Notes under the pieces: generated by a model
Databases searched by the model: none
The model's input: only the letters and a program-made list of their open reading frames with translations
What the model was told of the DNA's origin: nothing
DNA from: Ixodes scapularis
Lineage: Eukaryota > Arthropoda > Arachnida > Ixodida > Ixodidae
Reading direction: 5' to 3'
Length of the DNA stretch: 64,000 nt
Assembly: GCF_016920785.2 (NCBI RefSeq)
Contig: NW_024609846.1
Span: 109,048,831 to 109,112,830, forward strand
Part shown: positions 21,855 through 33,299 of the stretch, piece after piece
Position numbering within the stretch: the stretch's first letter is position 1
Layout of the letters: each line of letters starts with the position of its first letter
Program-made: the position numbers and the translations under genes

Positions 21855-22840
21855 AGGTAGCACAAGAGGTGGGGATTATGTGGGCGCACATGGGCCATGA
21901 ACGCTCGGGCAGGCCATACGAAACCCACGCTGGTCCCACGTGGCCGCAGAGGGGGCATACCCAATATGGTGTGCTAGTGCAATACGCTCGTGGTCTCCGC
22001 TACGCGAGGGCACGCCCAGCGCCGTCGTTCCCACTTCAGCTATGCGGGGGCAGAGTTAGCGCAAATAGGTTCTTCAGAGGGCCAAAATATGGCCGTGCCC
22101 AGCTTTGGCTGCAGGTTCAATACAGCCGTGGATCCCACCTCGCCCATACGGAGGCAGATTTTGCAAAGGTACGGGCAAAGCGTGCGCATGAGGGAGTTGG
22201 GCTACACATGTAAAAACCCCGTCTGTCCCACATCGGCTGTACGGGAACCAAGCTGCGGTGATTAAAGCTCCACGACCGCGAAGCGTCGGCAGGCCTGACT
22301 TGGGCTGCTCATGTATAACCCACGTGGGATCCACCTCGGATTTGCGGGGGGCCGAATGCGATGATGTGGGCTCACTCCGGCAAAGTTTGGTCAAGCCCAA
22401 CTTGGGCTGCCCATGTAAAACCCCTTTTGGGTTTCATGTCGGTTGTGGGGGACGAAGTTTGCGAAAAAACGGGGATCCACGGCAGCAAAGCGCGGGCATG
22501 CCCAACTAGGGTTGACCATTTAAGATCCTCGTGGGTACCACCTTGGCCATGCCGGGACCAAGTTGTGATGATATGGGCTCAACAGCAGTGAAGCTTTGGC
22601 ATGCCCGACTTGGGTTGCGCATGTAAAACCTCCAGTGGACCCACCTCGCCTCTACCGGGGCCAAATGAGATACGAGGTCTTCACGGCGGCAAAGCGTGGG
22701 CATGCCCGAGTTCAGCTACCAATGTAAAACCCCCGTGCGTCCCACCTCGGCTCTGCAGGAACCAATTTTAGGAAGACGAGGGCACCAAGGGTGAAAAGCG
22801 TGGGCATGCCCAACTTCGACTACCTGTGCAACTATAACAC
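21855..22840. repeat. Tandem array of about 100-bp units
   Basis: About nine diverged units. A typical unit contains GTGGGCATGCCCAACTTGGG, CTGCCCATGTAAAACCCC, GTGGGTCCCACCTCGG and GATGATGTGGGCTCAC. GGCATGCCC anchors recur near 22495, 22601, 22699 and 22804, giving a spacing of 98-106 bp. The apparent open frames are by-products of the repeat. It lies in an M13 intron. Confidence 0.8.
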
Positions 22841-23357
22841 TGGCACTGTCCACTGATATTAAGAATATGTACTAGACGTTCTGGAAATTCAACAATAGAT
22901 ATCAGTTTATTTTAATATTAAATAATCCACGACTTCAAATGGAAGCTTGATACAAAAAGTGTTAGGCTCGCAAAATATTCTAACTTGCTACTCAACTAGT
23001 AAGTTGAGGTCGTATTACATGGAGCGTAACTTTTTACAAAGAGCACTTTATTTGAAGGTGAACTCCAAGCACTCTCGTCGGAGTGTAATGTGTCTCTAGC
23101 TGGCCCAAGCTTGTTATGCACTTTTTCTGCTTGTCAGCCAGGATTTTATAAAGAAGAGTGCAGAGGTTTTTATGCATTTCGTACAATTAAAACGGCCAAT
23201 GTGCATTGTCTTGCTCAAAACGTGTTATTGATCTATCAAAAGCTTATTACTTTCAGTATGCACATGAAAAATGTAAGGAATGTTGAATTTAGATTGCACT
23301 GTAATACCCCACATCGCAGGAAAAGAGGGAATTACTCTGTCAAAATTAGGTTTACCC
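22841..23357. other. Intronic DNA
   Basis: AT-rich and without recognisable genes or repeats. Confidence 0.4.
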
Positions 23358-23640
23358 GGGGGGGGGGGGGGGGGGCCTGTTGGATTGCCAACGTAGGCTT
23401 AGTGCGAACCCCACAAGAGGGGGGGGGGAGACACATGTGGGCTCCCATCTACGTCCCCTTTGGCCCCGCGATGGGGGCCCTTGTGGGCTGCCCAAGTAAA
23501 CCCACGGAGGGTCCCACAAGGGAAGCCAATGTGAGCTGCCCCATATAGGACCCCTCTGGGTCCCCCGAGGGAGCCCAAATGGGCTGCCCAAGTGGACGCC
23601 ACTTTGGCCGGAGTTGCAAAACCGACGTGGGACCCCCGTT
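23358..23640. repeat. G-run and short GC-rich tandem array
   Basis: Begins with 18 consecutive G (23358-23375), followed by a run of nine G near 23420 and then repeats of about 45-60 bp containing GTGGGCTGCCCAAGT, GGGTCCCACAAGGG and GAGCCCAAATGGGC. The GGGCTGCCCA motif is shared with the 21.9-22.8 kb array, so the two arrays may be related. The G-runs could form quadruplexes. Confidence 0.65.
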
Positions 23641-24921
23641 GGCACCCTTTCTGATTCTCACTTTGTGGTATTTGGGCAGCTTCACATTGCCAAGTTCCAG
23701 AGCTTACCTTTGATAATACGTCGATTTCCTAATTTAGGCTATGGTGGCTGTCTAGAATAAAGGCAACAGGGGACGACTTCTCGTGCTCTCGGCCACCAAT
23801 TATATTATCAGGCACGAAGCCTCTTAAAATGAAAACGATCAAACAAACTATAATATTCACAAGGAAGCGCTGATAACAGCTGTTTGCGCCGTATAGCAAC
23901 TACACGAAAATGCTGCACAGAGCAGTATATTATTCTGCACTCGGCGATTATAGGGAGTTTCAGTAGATCGTTTTCAAAGGCACGTTACAGCTGCGTGCTC
24001 GCGCTTCAGAGCATGCATCGAATCGGCAGTGCGAGCTCCCATTCCAAATATAGTGGCACAAAAACACGAACTACTAAAGCTCTCTCATGTTTATGTGCTG
24101 CATTGTCGAAACTAGCGTCGTTTCTACGATACTCCCTATTAAAAAAGTTTACCTTAGTGCACGCAAATGTTTTACTTTTATTGAACAGTTCGCGAAATAT
24201 AACACATAATATAGTAAGATTAATACACAACAAATAATATAATAAAACTGAGAAATGAGCAAATAACAAACTAGAAAAGCTTAATATATATTTGTATTTT
24301 GCTTATATGGACACCTTATTCGCCAGAAAGTGTCCAAGCATGCACCTTATACACTAAAATCCGAAGTAAAATAGAAGTAAATTTGATGTATGCTGATGTA
24401 TACCAAGAATCCACCTGAGGCGAATTTTTGTTTTTGTTTTATAAGTGTGGAGAAACTGTATACGTAATTTGTGTCACTTTTTATCAAGAGCTCCGAAGTT
24501 GCCAAAGCGTTTTGCGTGGATTTGTTTAGCGTCCTTTTTCTCAAAAAAGCGCATGCGAATGAGTCGCGGGAGGAAGCGTGCTCTCGGAATAGTACTGTGC
24601 TTCTGCACGGTAGATGATATACTGACTTTGACAGCGTGGAAGGAATAAGGTTGCGCCGAGCTTAGGTAGGGACTTCCAACTGCGAGACGTCTGACTCTTT
24701 TTTTTTTGGTAGACCACATACCTCTTAAAAGTGCTTCGACAACTCCGATTTTTTTTTTTTGCCTCAAACAATTCCAGAAGGCGTGGCATAAAAATATTGA
24801 ATACACAGATACATATATAGCACGCATTTTCGGCGCTTTTTTTTCTGCCTATCTATATCAGAAAGAAAAGCCTGTAATTCATTCGCCATGTGCGTCAACG
24901 CATTTATGCCTTGACTCATAT
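23641..24921. other. Intronic DNA
   Basis: AT-rich sequence with homopolymer T/A runs near 24697-24710 and 24749-24760. No coding block or repeat recognised. Confidence 0.4.
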
Positions 24922-25552
24922 TGCCTCGAGCGTCGGCGAGCGAGCACGTGCGTGGCCGAGTGGTTACCGCGCTCGACTTACGTGCGGAGGCTCAGGGTTC
25001 AATTCCCGGGAGTTACGCGTATTTTATTTATTCTCTCAGTTTAATGCTGTGGTAAGTTCGAGAACCCCGTTGCTTATTCGAAGCCCGAATGTTCTACACG
25101 CCGAACCTTCTACGCCAACCGTTCCAGAAGCCAACGCGTGTACATAAAGAAATCCGCGTGGCGAACCGCAGTCAAGCCTGGTTCAGACAGTTGCGTTTGA
25201 CTGCGTTTGACTGCGTTGCGGCAGCGAGAAACCAGGACATCCCTGCTGCTTATATCGCGTGCCAAGATGATTTCTTGGATTGGATTCCATGCTTCATACG
25301 AAGCACAGATGTGCCGGTGACTAGCTTTCCGCACTCGACGCAACGCAGTCAAACGCACTCAAACGCAAGTGTCTGAACCGGCCTTCAGTCTCGCCCGTGC
25401 GTATATACGATCCTGCTGTTACGCCAACTCCGACGCCCGAGACGCTCTATTGTTCTATTTTGTTTCTTTTCTTTTTTATTTTGCACAAGTTCCTCCATTA
25501 AACGTTTAGTTTATTTCAGTTTTTGTCGCTTCATCAATCGTCATTCGGGCCA
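24922..25552 (+). repeat. Solo LTR with tRNA-Ser-like head
   Basis: From TGCCTCGAGCGTCGGCGAG to ATTCGGGCCA. The first 100 bp hold a clear tRNA-Ser-like stretch: box A TGGCCGAGTGG (24953-24963) and box B GGTTCAATTCC (24996-25006). Then come the LTR body (CCGAACCTTCTACGCC, CCAGAAGCC) and a tail (GCACAAGTTCCTCCATTA). Without the MITE at 25174-25385 the length is about 414 bp, close to the 401-404 bp LTRs elsewhere. No internal gypsy sequence adjoins it. The target duplication is unclear. Confidence 0.7.
25174..25385. mobile_element. Palindromic MITE, 212 bp
   Basis: Ends are inverted: AAGCCTGGTTCAGACA and TGTCTGAACCGGCCTT. The arms continue with repeats of TTGCGTTTGACTGCG. A perfect 5-bp duplication CAGTC (25169-25173 and 25386-25390) flanks it. 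It interrupts the solo LTR. No coding capacity. Confidence 0.8.
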
Positions 25553-26795
25553 GTATGGCGAATAAATTAGAGAATTCCCAAGTAACATACATGTGATAAG
25601 CAGTAATGGCATTATTGAAACATATTTTTTGTTCTTCCAAATGCATCAGGCCACTTTTCTTTTCAAAATATCAAAATATCCATAGCCTTCAAGTAGCAGA
25701 GACAAGCACTCCGACCATTTCTTGTCTCGTGCAACTGTTCCAACAATGGCGACTTTCGACTGCTTATACAGCTGTACTGCGGGTGGGCGGGAAATAAGCG
25801 GTGGCACTCCTCTTTCGTTGTTTTCGTGGCAGCTTACATAAATACTTTTGGGAATGCGTTACTCGGTGCCCGGTGAAGAGTTTTGTGAAATGCAATGATG
25901 TGTGATCGCAATAATTATTTCGGAAAGAGATGTAGACGGTGGGAGAACGAGAAAAATCGCGTACGCTATGGTGTTACGACACTTCCGGCTCCGTGCAACA
26001 AGAGGCAGCAGAGACCCGTTTCGGAAATCATTACATTTTATGGCACTGAAGCAATTTCCATAATTTCTATATAAATGATAATGCCTAGGGATTAGCTCCC
26101 GTCGTTTGGAGCAATACAAATAAAATGTGGGGTGTCTGTGCCCCTTTAAGAAAACCACTTGAGTTTCTTTGGCCACGTAGGTATGCCATGTGAATGTAAG
26201 CGAAGTTTGTCGGCGAGATTCCTCAAAACTTTGAAATACACAAGAGTCAGTATACTGACTCTGGTTTATTTCAAAAAGGGTGAAGAGAAGCAAGGACAAA
26301 TTTATGAAGCTCTTGCACAGTGGTCTGAAAATCAAGTATCTTTTGTGTTGGGTGTCTCCACGCCTGTTCGTGCAATGATGGTCCCGGTCATTTTCTTTTA
26401 CATTTATGCAAACAAAAATATATGTTAAATTCCTGTTATTCGGAGGAACATTCCGCTATATGCGAACGCTGCAGGTAATTTTATTCCGGACATATATAAT
26501 TTTGAACTTCTTTGCGTAGAGATTGCCAAGTTTTCGCTATGGTAATTTGCACAGCCATCAATTTCACACCAAAGCATGCACGAAATTATTTGTTCTACTT
26601 ATTGTATGAAAGGTTTACCACGTCTGCATTAAATATTAAATATTAAAATAAACAATTTCTATGAAAGAAAACTATAAAATACGTGTGAAATAAACATGTT
26701 TTAGTGACACATTCACAAATTACTTACCAAGGAACTACTTCAAAAAACACAAAACATATCGAAATTATCATCTTTAAATACCTTTAGCCATTTAT
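25553..26795. other. Intronic DNA
   Basis: No element or exon could be supported. In gene sense (minus) a perfect donor-like CTTG/GTAAGT lies near 26730, after a stop-containing frame; I do not call an exon there. Confidence 0.4.
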
Positions 26796-27196
26796 TGTCA
26801 CAAATGACAAATGATAAGGCGGTGAATAACTGAATAAACTGAGCGTTTAATGGGGCGAACTTGTGCCTAAAACAAAACAAAAAAATGTTGGGGTCGCAGG
26901 CGTCGATGTCAGTGAAACAGCAGTATCGAGCGCCGGGGTGAAGCTGACCATGCCACGCCACACGGATCCCCTATGTACACGCTTTGGCTTCTAGAACAAT
27001 CGGCGTAGAAGGTCTGGCGCTTAGAACATTCGGACCTCGAACAAGCAACAGAGTGTTGAACTTTTCTAGAACATTAAACTGAAAGAATGATTAAAAGACG
27101 CGGAACCTCCAGCAATAGGGCCCTGGGCCTCCGCATGAAAGTGAAGCGCGATAACCACTCGGCCACCCACGCGCTCGCTCGCCGACGCGCGTGGCA
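26796..27196 (-). repeat. 3' LTR with tRNA-Ser-like head
   Basis: 401 bp; in element sense TGCCACGCGCGTCGGCGAG to ATTTGTGACA. A polypurine tract (AAAGAGGGGAGTAA) lies directly before the TG, which fixes the LTR start. The head has box A TGGCCGAGTGG (27155-27165, minus) and a decayed box B. So the tRNA-like part lies inside the LTR. Confidence 0.85.
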
Positions 27197-27359
27197 TTAC
27201 TCCCCTCTTTAAAAAGACCATAGTCTCGATGCCAGTGAAAGAAAAAAAACAGAGCAAGGCAAACAAAATAATAGGAAAATACGGAGCCTGGCAATACACA
27301 GTCCTATCAAGCGTTGGCGCGGGATCAAGCGTTCAAAGTATTATCGTGCGTAGTACGAC

Positions 27360-27670
27360 TTGAGGCACACGACGTGACGACTTCAGATCGTGGTTGGCGG
27401 CGTAATGCTGTTCTTGTTCAGTCGAGCATCACCTCATAGTTCAGCTCCCCGAGGCGAGGAAGTACCTTGTATGGTCCAAAATATTAATTCATCTGTCTCT
27501 CACTGAGGCCGCGGCGACGGATGGGTGTTCACATCAACACCCTGTCTTTGAGCTGGAAGTGGACGTCTTTGTGACGAAAGTTGTCGCGGCCCGCGTCGAC
27601 GCGTTGCTGGTCTTGAACCAGGAGTCGGGCGAACTGGTGGACTTCTTTAGCCCGATAAACAACCACCTGG
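27360..27670 (-). pseudogene. Gypsy integrase C-terminal module
   Basis: In element sense the frames give VYRAKEVHQFARLLVQDQQR, FRHKDVHFQLKDRVLM, TPIRRRGLSE, YFGPYKVLPRLGELNYEVM and VVTSCASSR. This is the end of a Ty3/gypsy integrase, including the GPY/F motif (YFGPYKV). Stops fall near 27530 and 27500. Its upstream portion continues at 30321, across the long-inverted-repeat element. Confidence 0.75.
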
Positions 27671-30320
27671 TCATTCCATGCCAAAGGAGACGGCAAGTTT
27701 CGTCATATTTTGGATATGCTTGAAAAAAATAATATGAATAAAGACACATTTGAAAGTTAGAATGGCTAAGTTTGAGGGCTGAATTATGTTTATTTTTGCT
27801 GACGTCATGCTCCAAAGTGCCGGGAATTTGAGAAAACCTCCTCTATTTCAAAAAATTGCTGAAAAAAAGCTATTCTTACCACATAATTTTACGTTTGCAT
27901 GCAATCAAGCATAAATATATTCTATCTTACCTTGAAAGGGAACACACCTTACGCCGAGATTTTGGGTCCAGACAGGCACTCCAAACAGAAGCAAATTTTT
28001 AAGATTTCTTGATTTTTTTTAGACAACTTGAAATTAAAATTTGACTAAAAAATGTTTCTACTTATTTTTATAAAACTTATACTCGACTAGGTTGCATTAC
28101 AACAGTAAAAAATTATTCGGACAGTTTTTAATTAAATGGTGAATATGGCACTTCCTTCAAAAACTGTCCTATAGAGGGTAAAAAAAAGCCATGTGGGCGA
28201 CGGTGCTCGCATTTTCTGAAATAGCCAAAAGTTTAACCGACCCCATCTGTTCAACATATAAAAAAATTAGAAAAGTACTTTTTGATATTTTGGAGAAATT
28301 ATTTTTTTTAAATATGAGGCAGAACAACATCGCCTCCAGGTGTCCACCTCGTCGGCAACGCACGCCGTCGTCTGGTACGGTCGAGCGAAACACTGCACGG
28401 GGAACTTAATTTCGTTAACTATATTTGTATAGCTGACGCTAAGAATCTTGACATTATGACATGTCTATATATAGTGACTAGAAAGGGGATATTTTTATTG
28501 GTCTAAACAATATGTTTGGGTGCGCTTGCAAGTTGAATAGCGAAAATTCGAATACTGTTTGGGATACTTTTTATCAAAGCCGAAACAAAGCACATTTGTA
28601 GTTCATCGACATTTCTTTTTTTCTTATGTACATGAATGTAATATATAGACCACAAATACTATGTACAGATGTCACTCAGATAAGATATCAATATACCAGA
28701 AAGGGCAGGCGAATACTCATATTTAGGGGTTTTCGATAGGAGCACACAACAGAACTTTTTTTCATATAGGGGAGACATATATTTTACAAGTGGTAAACAC
28801 GCAACATGCTTTTGTTTTGTTATAACCTTCGAATGGCAGTTGGCCTGAATATCCACTCTTAATGTTCTGTTTCTTTTAATGTTTCACTATGTATTTCAGT
28901 TGCACTATGTATTTGTACCCCAATACCTTTTCGTTGAAAAGGAGGAAAATCACCGTTATCGCTCAGCATGGTTGACGATCTCCAGCGTTCACTATTTCAT
29001 TTTTTACAAGTAAACGCAGTATGACCAAAAAGGGAACTAACCAATTTTGATGAACCGTCTGCGTTCACAAACTCGGTTAGTAGACGACGGCTTTGTGTCC
29101 AGTCACCTGAGCGCATGTAAAGTGGAATTAAAACCTTCAAATTAGCGTGCCAAAAGAATATTATTACGTGGTGGCTAAAATAACACACACGTCCATCGTG
29201 CAGGAAGAGTTTTCCATGCGAATTTAAGACATCGCGGCAGACGGTTCACACCCGTGACGTTCCAGACGTGCGCAGTGTTCTAGCCTATGAGATGAACTGA
29301 AAGCTAATGAAACACTGATATTCTAAATGTGATATAGTATTTCTTGACTATAATTTATATTTATCTACATAATAAACAAAAACGTCGGTGCGCTGCAAAT
29401 GTGCTTCGCTCCGGCTTTGATAAAAAGTATCCCAAACAATATTTCGAGTTGTCGCTATTCAACTTGCAAGCGCACCCGGACATATAGTTTAGAGAAAAAA
29501 AATATGCAGTCTCTAGTCACTACAAATAGACATGCCATAATGTCAAGATCCTCAGCTTTAGCTATAAAAATATGATTAATTAAAGTAAGTACCCAGTGCA
29601 GTGTTTCACTCGACCGTAGCAGACGACGGCGTGCGTTCCCGACGAAATGAACGCCTGGAGGTGATGCCGTTCTGCCTAATATTTAAAAAATAATTTCTCC
29701 AAAATAACAAAAAGTACTTTTCCAATTTTTTGATATGTTGAACAGATGGGGTCGGTTAAACTTTTGACTATTTCAGAAAATGCGAGCACCGTTGCCCACA
29801 TGGCTTTTTTTTACCCTCTATAGGGCTGTTTTTGAAGAAAGTGTCATATTCACCATTTAATTAAAAACTGTCCGAATGATTTTTTACTGTTGTAATGCAA
29901 CCTAGTCGAGTATAAGGTTTATAAAAATAAGTAGAAAAATTTTCTTAGTCAAATTTTAATTTCAAGTTGTCTAAAAAAATCAAGAAATCTTAAACATTTG
30001 CTTCTGTTTGGAGTGCCGGTCTGGACCCAAAATGGCGGCGTAAGGTGTTTTCCTTTCAAGGTAAGATAGGATATATTTATGCTTGATTGCATGCAAACGT
30101 AAAATTATGTGGTAAGAATAGCTTTTTTTCAGCAATTTTTTTAAATAGAGGAGGTTTTCTCAAATTCCCGGCACTTTGGAGCATGACGTCAGCAAAAATA
30201 AACATCATTCAGCCTTCAAACTTAGCCATCCTTACTTTCAAATGTGTCTTTATTCATATTATTTTTTTCAAGCATATCCAATATATGACGAAAATTGCCG
30301 TCTCCTTTGGCATGGAATGA
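27671..30320. mobile_element. Long-inverted-repeat (foldback) element, 2.65 kb
   Basis: Two arms of about 925 bp, 27671-28598 and 29396-30320, are near-identical reverse complements. Outer ends read TCATTCCATGCCAAAGGAGA and its complement; inner ends read ATCAAAGCCG..AAGCACATTTG and its complement. The 797-bp centre is unique. No transposase was recognised. A minus frame at 28997-29188 (ANLKVLIPLYMRSGDWTQSR) is open but unassigned. It interrupts the gypsy integrase. The flanks CCACCTGG and CCCATTGG match poorly, so the duplication size is unknown. Confidence 0.8.
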
Positions 30321-31290
30321 CCCATTGGGCAGCATCGCGTCGAGCATGGTCATTAGATTCCGACCATGTACCAGCTGGAAAGGTGTAAATCCGGTGGTCT
30401 CTCGAACTGCCGTGTTGTAGGCGCCTCGTCCCACGTCTTCTGCACTACGTCGACGCACATATAAATCATGTCGGCGATTGTCTTGGGTCGCTCGTCAGCC
30501 CGTTGGTCTGCGGGCGGTACGTAGTGGTACCACGGTGGCTGGTGTGACTGAGCCGAGGGATATCTTGGGTCAGCTGTACCATGAACGATGATCCGCGATC
30601 TTTTATAAGAACTTCGTGAGCGCCGTGCCGGAGGGAGTCGCTGAAAAATTTCGCGGCTTTAACTGCACTGCCTGAAGGAAGGGCTTTCGTTCATGTGTAC
30701 CGTGTAAGATAAGTGGCGACAATTATTCAACGGTTTCCCAGGGTCGACGGGGAAAAGGACCAAGTAGATCGATTCCGATCTGCTGGAACGATGCAGTTAG
30801 CGGAGGAGTTGACTTCTAGAGGCCTGCCGGCTTCGTCGGCGGTTTCTTGCTTCGCTGGAACTTATGGCATGGTCCGGTGTAGAGGTGGACGGGTTTGGGG
30901 AACTTGGGCCAGTAATATTTTTCACGAATACGGGTCAGTATCCGGCAGTAACCAAGGTGTCCGGACGTCGGGTCGTCATGACGTGCTTGAAATATCTGCC
31001 CTCTAATGTCGGTAGGGATAACGAGCAGCCACGGCGAGTTGTTGTCCCCAAAGTTTTCCTTGAAGAGTACACCTTGTCATTTGGCAAAAATCGGCAGGCC
31101 TCGTGAGAAAACACGTACCACGGTACTCCCGTTCCCTTTCAGGTGCTCGATTAATGCACGCAGCTCGCGATCGTTTCATTGACGTCGTGCCATGTCGTCG
31201 GTGCTCACTGCTCCTAGGAAGAGCTTGTCGTCATTGTCGTCGCTGCTGCCGGAAGTTCTTTCGATGGGGGCCTGGACAGGCAGTCGGCGT
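30321..31290 (-). pseudogene. Gypsy integrase, zinc domain and core remnants
   Basis: In element sense: LLVIPTDIRGQIFQARHDDP, TSGHLGYCRILTRIREKYYW and PKFP form the H2C2 zinc domain near 30885-31060. Near the insertion point YNTAVRETTGFTPFQLVHGR and NLMTMLDAMLP form the end of the core. Frames are broken in between. It is cut at 30320 by the long-inverted-repeat element. Confidence 0.7.
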
Positions 31291-32960
31291 GCTGTGCCTG
31301 GGGCCTGACTTGTACACTGCAGTCATGTTGATCTCTTGTAGCCGAAGGCTCCATTGAGTGAGGTGTCGTGATGAGTCCTTGAGGTTCTCAAGCTAAAAGA
31401 GCGAGTGATGGTCTGTGACTGAGCTGAACAGGCTCCCGTAAAAGTACGGCAGAACTTCGTGTTTGCCCACACGAGCGCAAGAGATTCTTTTTTCAGTTGC
31501 GGAGTAATTTTTCTCCGCCTTGGGCAGTGTCGGACTTACGTAGGCGATGAATCGCTCGGTGCCTTGTTGCACTTAAACAAGTATCGCTTCAAGTCCTGCG
31601 TTGCTAGCGTCCGTGTGAATCTCGGTTTTCGCATCCTGATCGAAGGGTCCAAGAACAAGATGAGTCGGGAGCCTTCGCTTCAACTTGTCGATAGCCTGCT
31701 GCTGCTCCTCGACCCAATCGAACTTCTCGGCGTCCTTCCTGAGGTTTGTGAGCTGTGCGGAAATACTTGCAAAATCCCGTACGACGTGTCGATAGTACGA
31801 ACAAAGTCCAAAGAATCTTCGCACGGCCTTCTTGTCTGTCGTCACAGGAAATGCCGCAGCGGCGCGAGTCGTCCCGGGGTCTGGGCCGACGCCTTCGTTA
31901 CTAACCACGTGACCTAGGAACATCAGTTCGTCATAGGCGAACTGACACTTTGGCGGCTTGAGAGTGAGTCCGGCGGTTTGTATGGCTTGGAGAACAGCTC
32001 AAAGTCGTCGCAAGTCCTCGCCAAAGTTGCTTGAAAACACTACGACGTCGTCAAGGTAGACGAGAACGCTCTGCCATTTCAGTACTGCCAGTACAGTGTC
32101 CTCGACGCGGTGGAAAGGTGCTTCTGACGTGCATAGTGCAAAAACATCACCTTGCACTCGTACAGTTCATCCGGCGTGACGAACTCTGTCTTCCCTCTGC
32201 CCATTCGTCGACTTCGATCTGCCAGTAGCCGCTCTTCAGGTCAATCAATGAAATATATCGAGAGTGGCACAGCCGGTCTAGCGCGTCGTTTATGCAGGGA
32301 AGTACAGGTTGTCACAAAAGAAAGTTTACACGGTCTTTTTTACCGCAAAAATAAACAAGGCTTCCGCGAACACTCATTCTGCGCCCAAAGGTAGCGCCAG
32401 AGGTCACAACCAGATGCCAACGTTTCAGTCCGATTCGATAACTTAAACGTTATAAGTGAGTTTCTAAAAATTTCTAAGGGAAAACGGCGGCCGACGGAGT
32501 TTTTGAATACATGGCACTCTACGGGAACAGAAACAAAAAACCGGCAAAAATGGGCTCCATTTTCCCATCGAAAATTTTAGAAAATCACTTATAACTTTTA
32601 ATTAGGATATCAGATCGGGCTGAAAGTTTGGAATCTGGTTCTGACCTCTAGCGCTACCTTTGGGCGGAGAATAAGCTTTAGGCGATGCCTAGTTTATTTT
32701 TGCGGCGACAAAACCCTGTAAATTTTCTTTTGTGACACCCTGTAGTTAGACGTCTTTCGACGTCCCTGGGTTCAACTGCCGGTAGCACACGCAGAACCTA
32801 AGCGTTCCGTATTTCTTCTTAACCAGCAGGACTGGAGAGGCCCACTGTCTGCTTGAGAGCTGGGTATGTCGTCGTTCAGCATTTCTTTCACCTGCTCCTG
32901 GTTGACCTCCCTTTCTTTTACTGATACTCTCTGCATGGTGATCAATGCCAAGTAACGCGT
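31291..32960 (-). pseudogene. Gypsy reverse transcriptase and RNase H
   Basis: In element sense from right to left: SPVLLVKKKYGTLRFCVCYRQLN (Asp of the usual VDYR is Cys), then after the MITE INDALDRLCHSRYISLIDLK and SGYWQIEVDE, the catalytic YLDD at 32047-32058 (intact), MFLGHVVSNEGVGPDPGTTR, RRFFGLCSYYRHVVRDF, and the start of RNase H (TEIHTDASNAGLEAILV). Several frameshifts break it, and the mariner-type MITE at 32305-32742 splits it. Confidence 0.8.
32305..32742. mobile_element. Mariner-type MITE, 438 bp
   Basis: Inverted ends CAGGTTGTCACAAAAGAAA and TTTCTTTTGTGACACCCTG differ by one base and are flanked by TA on both sides (32303-32304 and 32743-32744), as in Tc1/mariner elements. Inner arms also pair (GCAAAAATAAACAAGGC, GCCTAGTTTATTTTTGC). 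No transposase. It interrupts the gypsy reverse transcriptase. Confidence 0.75.
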
Positions 32961-33299
32961 CGTCCTCGGTAACGATGTGGTGCTTCGCAACCCTTGTTTT
33001 TTTTGCACCTTCGATGACGTCACGAAACTGTCGTTGTATTCGGCGAGGAGGTCACTCAGCTGTCGTCGTTTCAGGCCTGCAAGCTTGGGGTCAATGTCGA
33101 GCTGCGCTGTAGACGTGATGTACGACGGAGTTCAGGACTTTCTCGGCGTGGCTCACAGCGGCACCTTTCGTGAGGAATTGCGTTTCTTGTCGGAATTACG
33201 TCACGAGGACCACAGTGCGTCTATTCTGAAGTTCAGTTACCCCCCTTACGACAAATAATCCTTTTCGCAGGAGCAGTTGTGCGCTGGCTTCCAGAACAA

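Noticed and set aside
21869..22591. Overlapping open frames of 76-114 codons
   Set aside because: They run through a 100-bp tandem array on both strands and have no domain; the repeat explains their length.
24940..25020. A functional tRNA-Ser gene
   Set aside because: Box A and box B are good, but acceptor strands do not pair, and the sequence recurs at the same place in several LTRs. It is a tRNA-derived repeat part.
26730..26830. Possible M13-like exon (KWLKVFKDDNF) followed by a perfect GTAAGT
   Set aside because: A stop falls between the matching residues and the donor, the similarity to IDWLxxLN stops after four residues, and the upstream side is LTR sequence.
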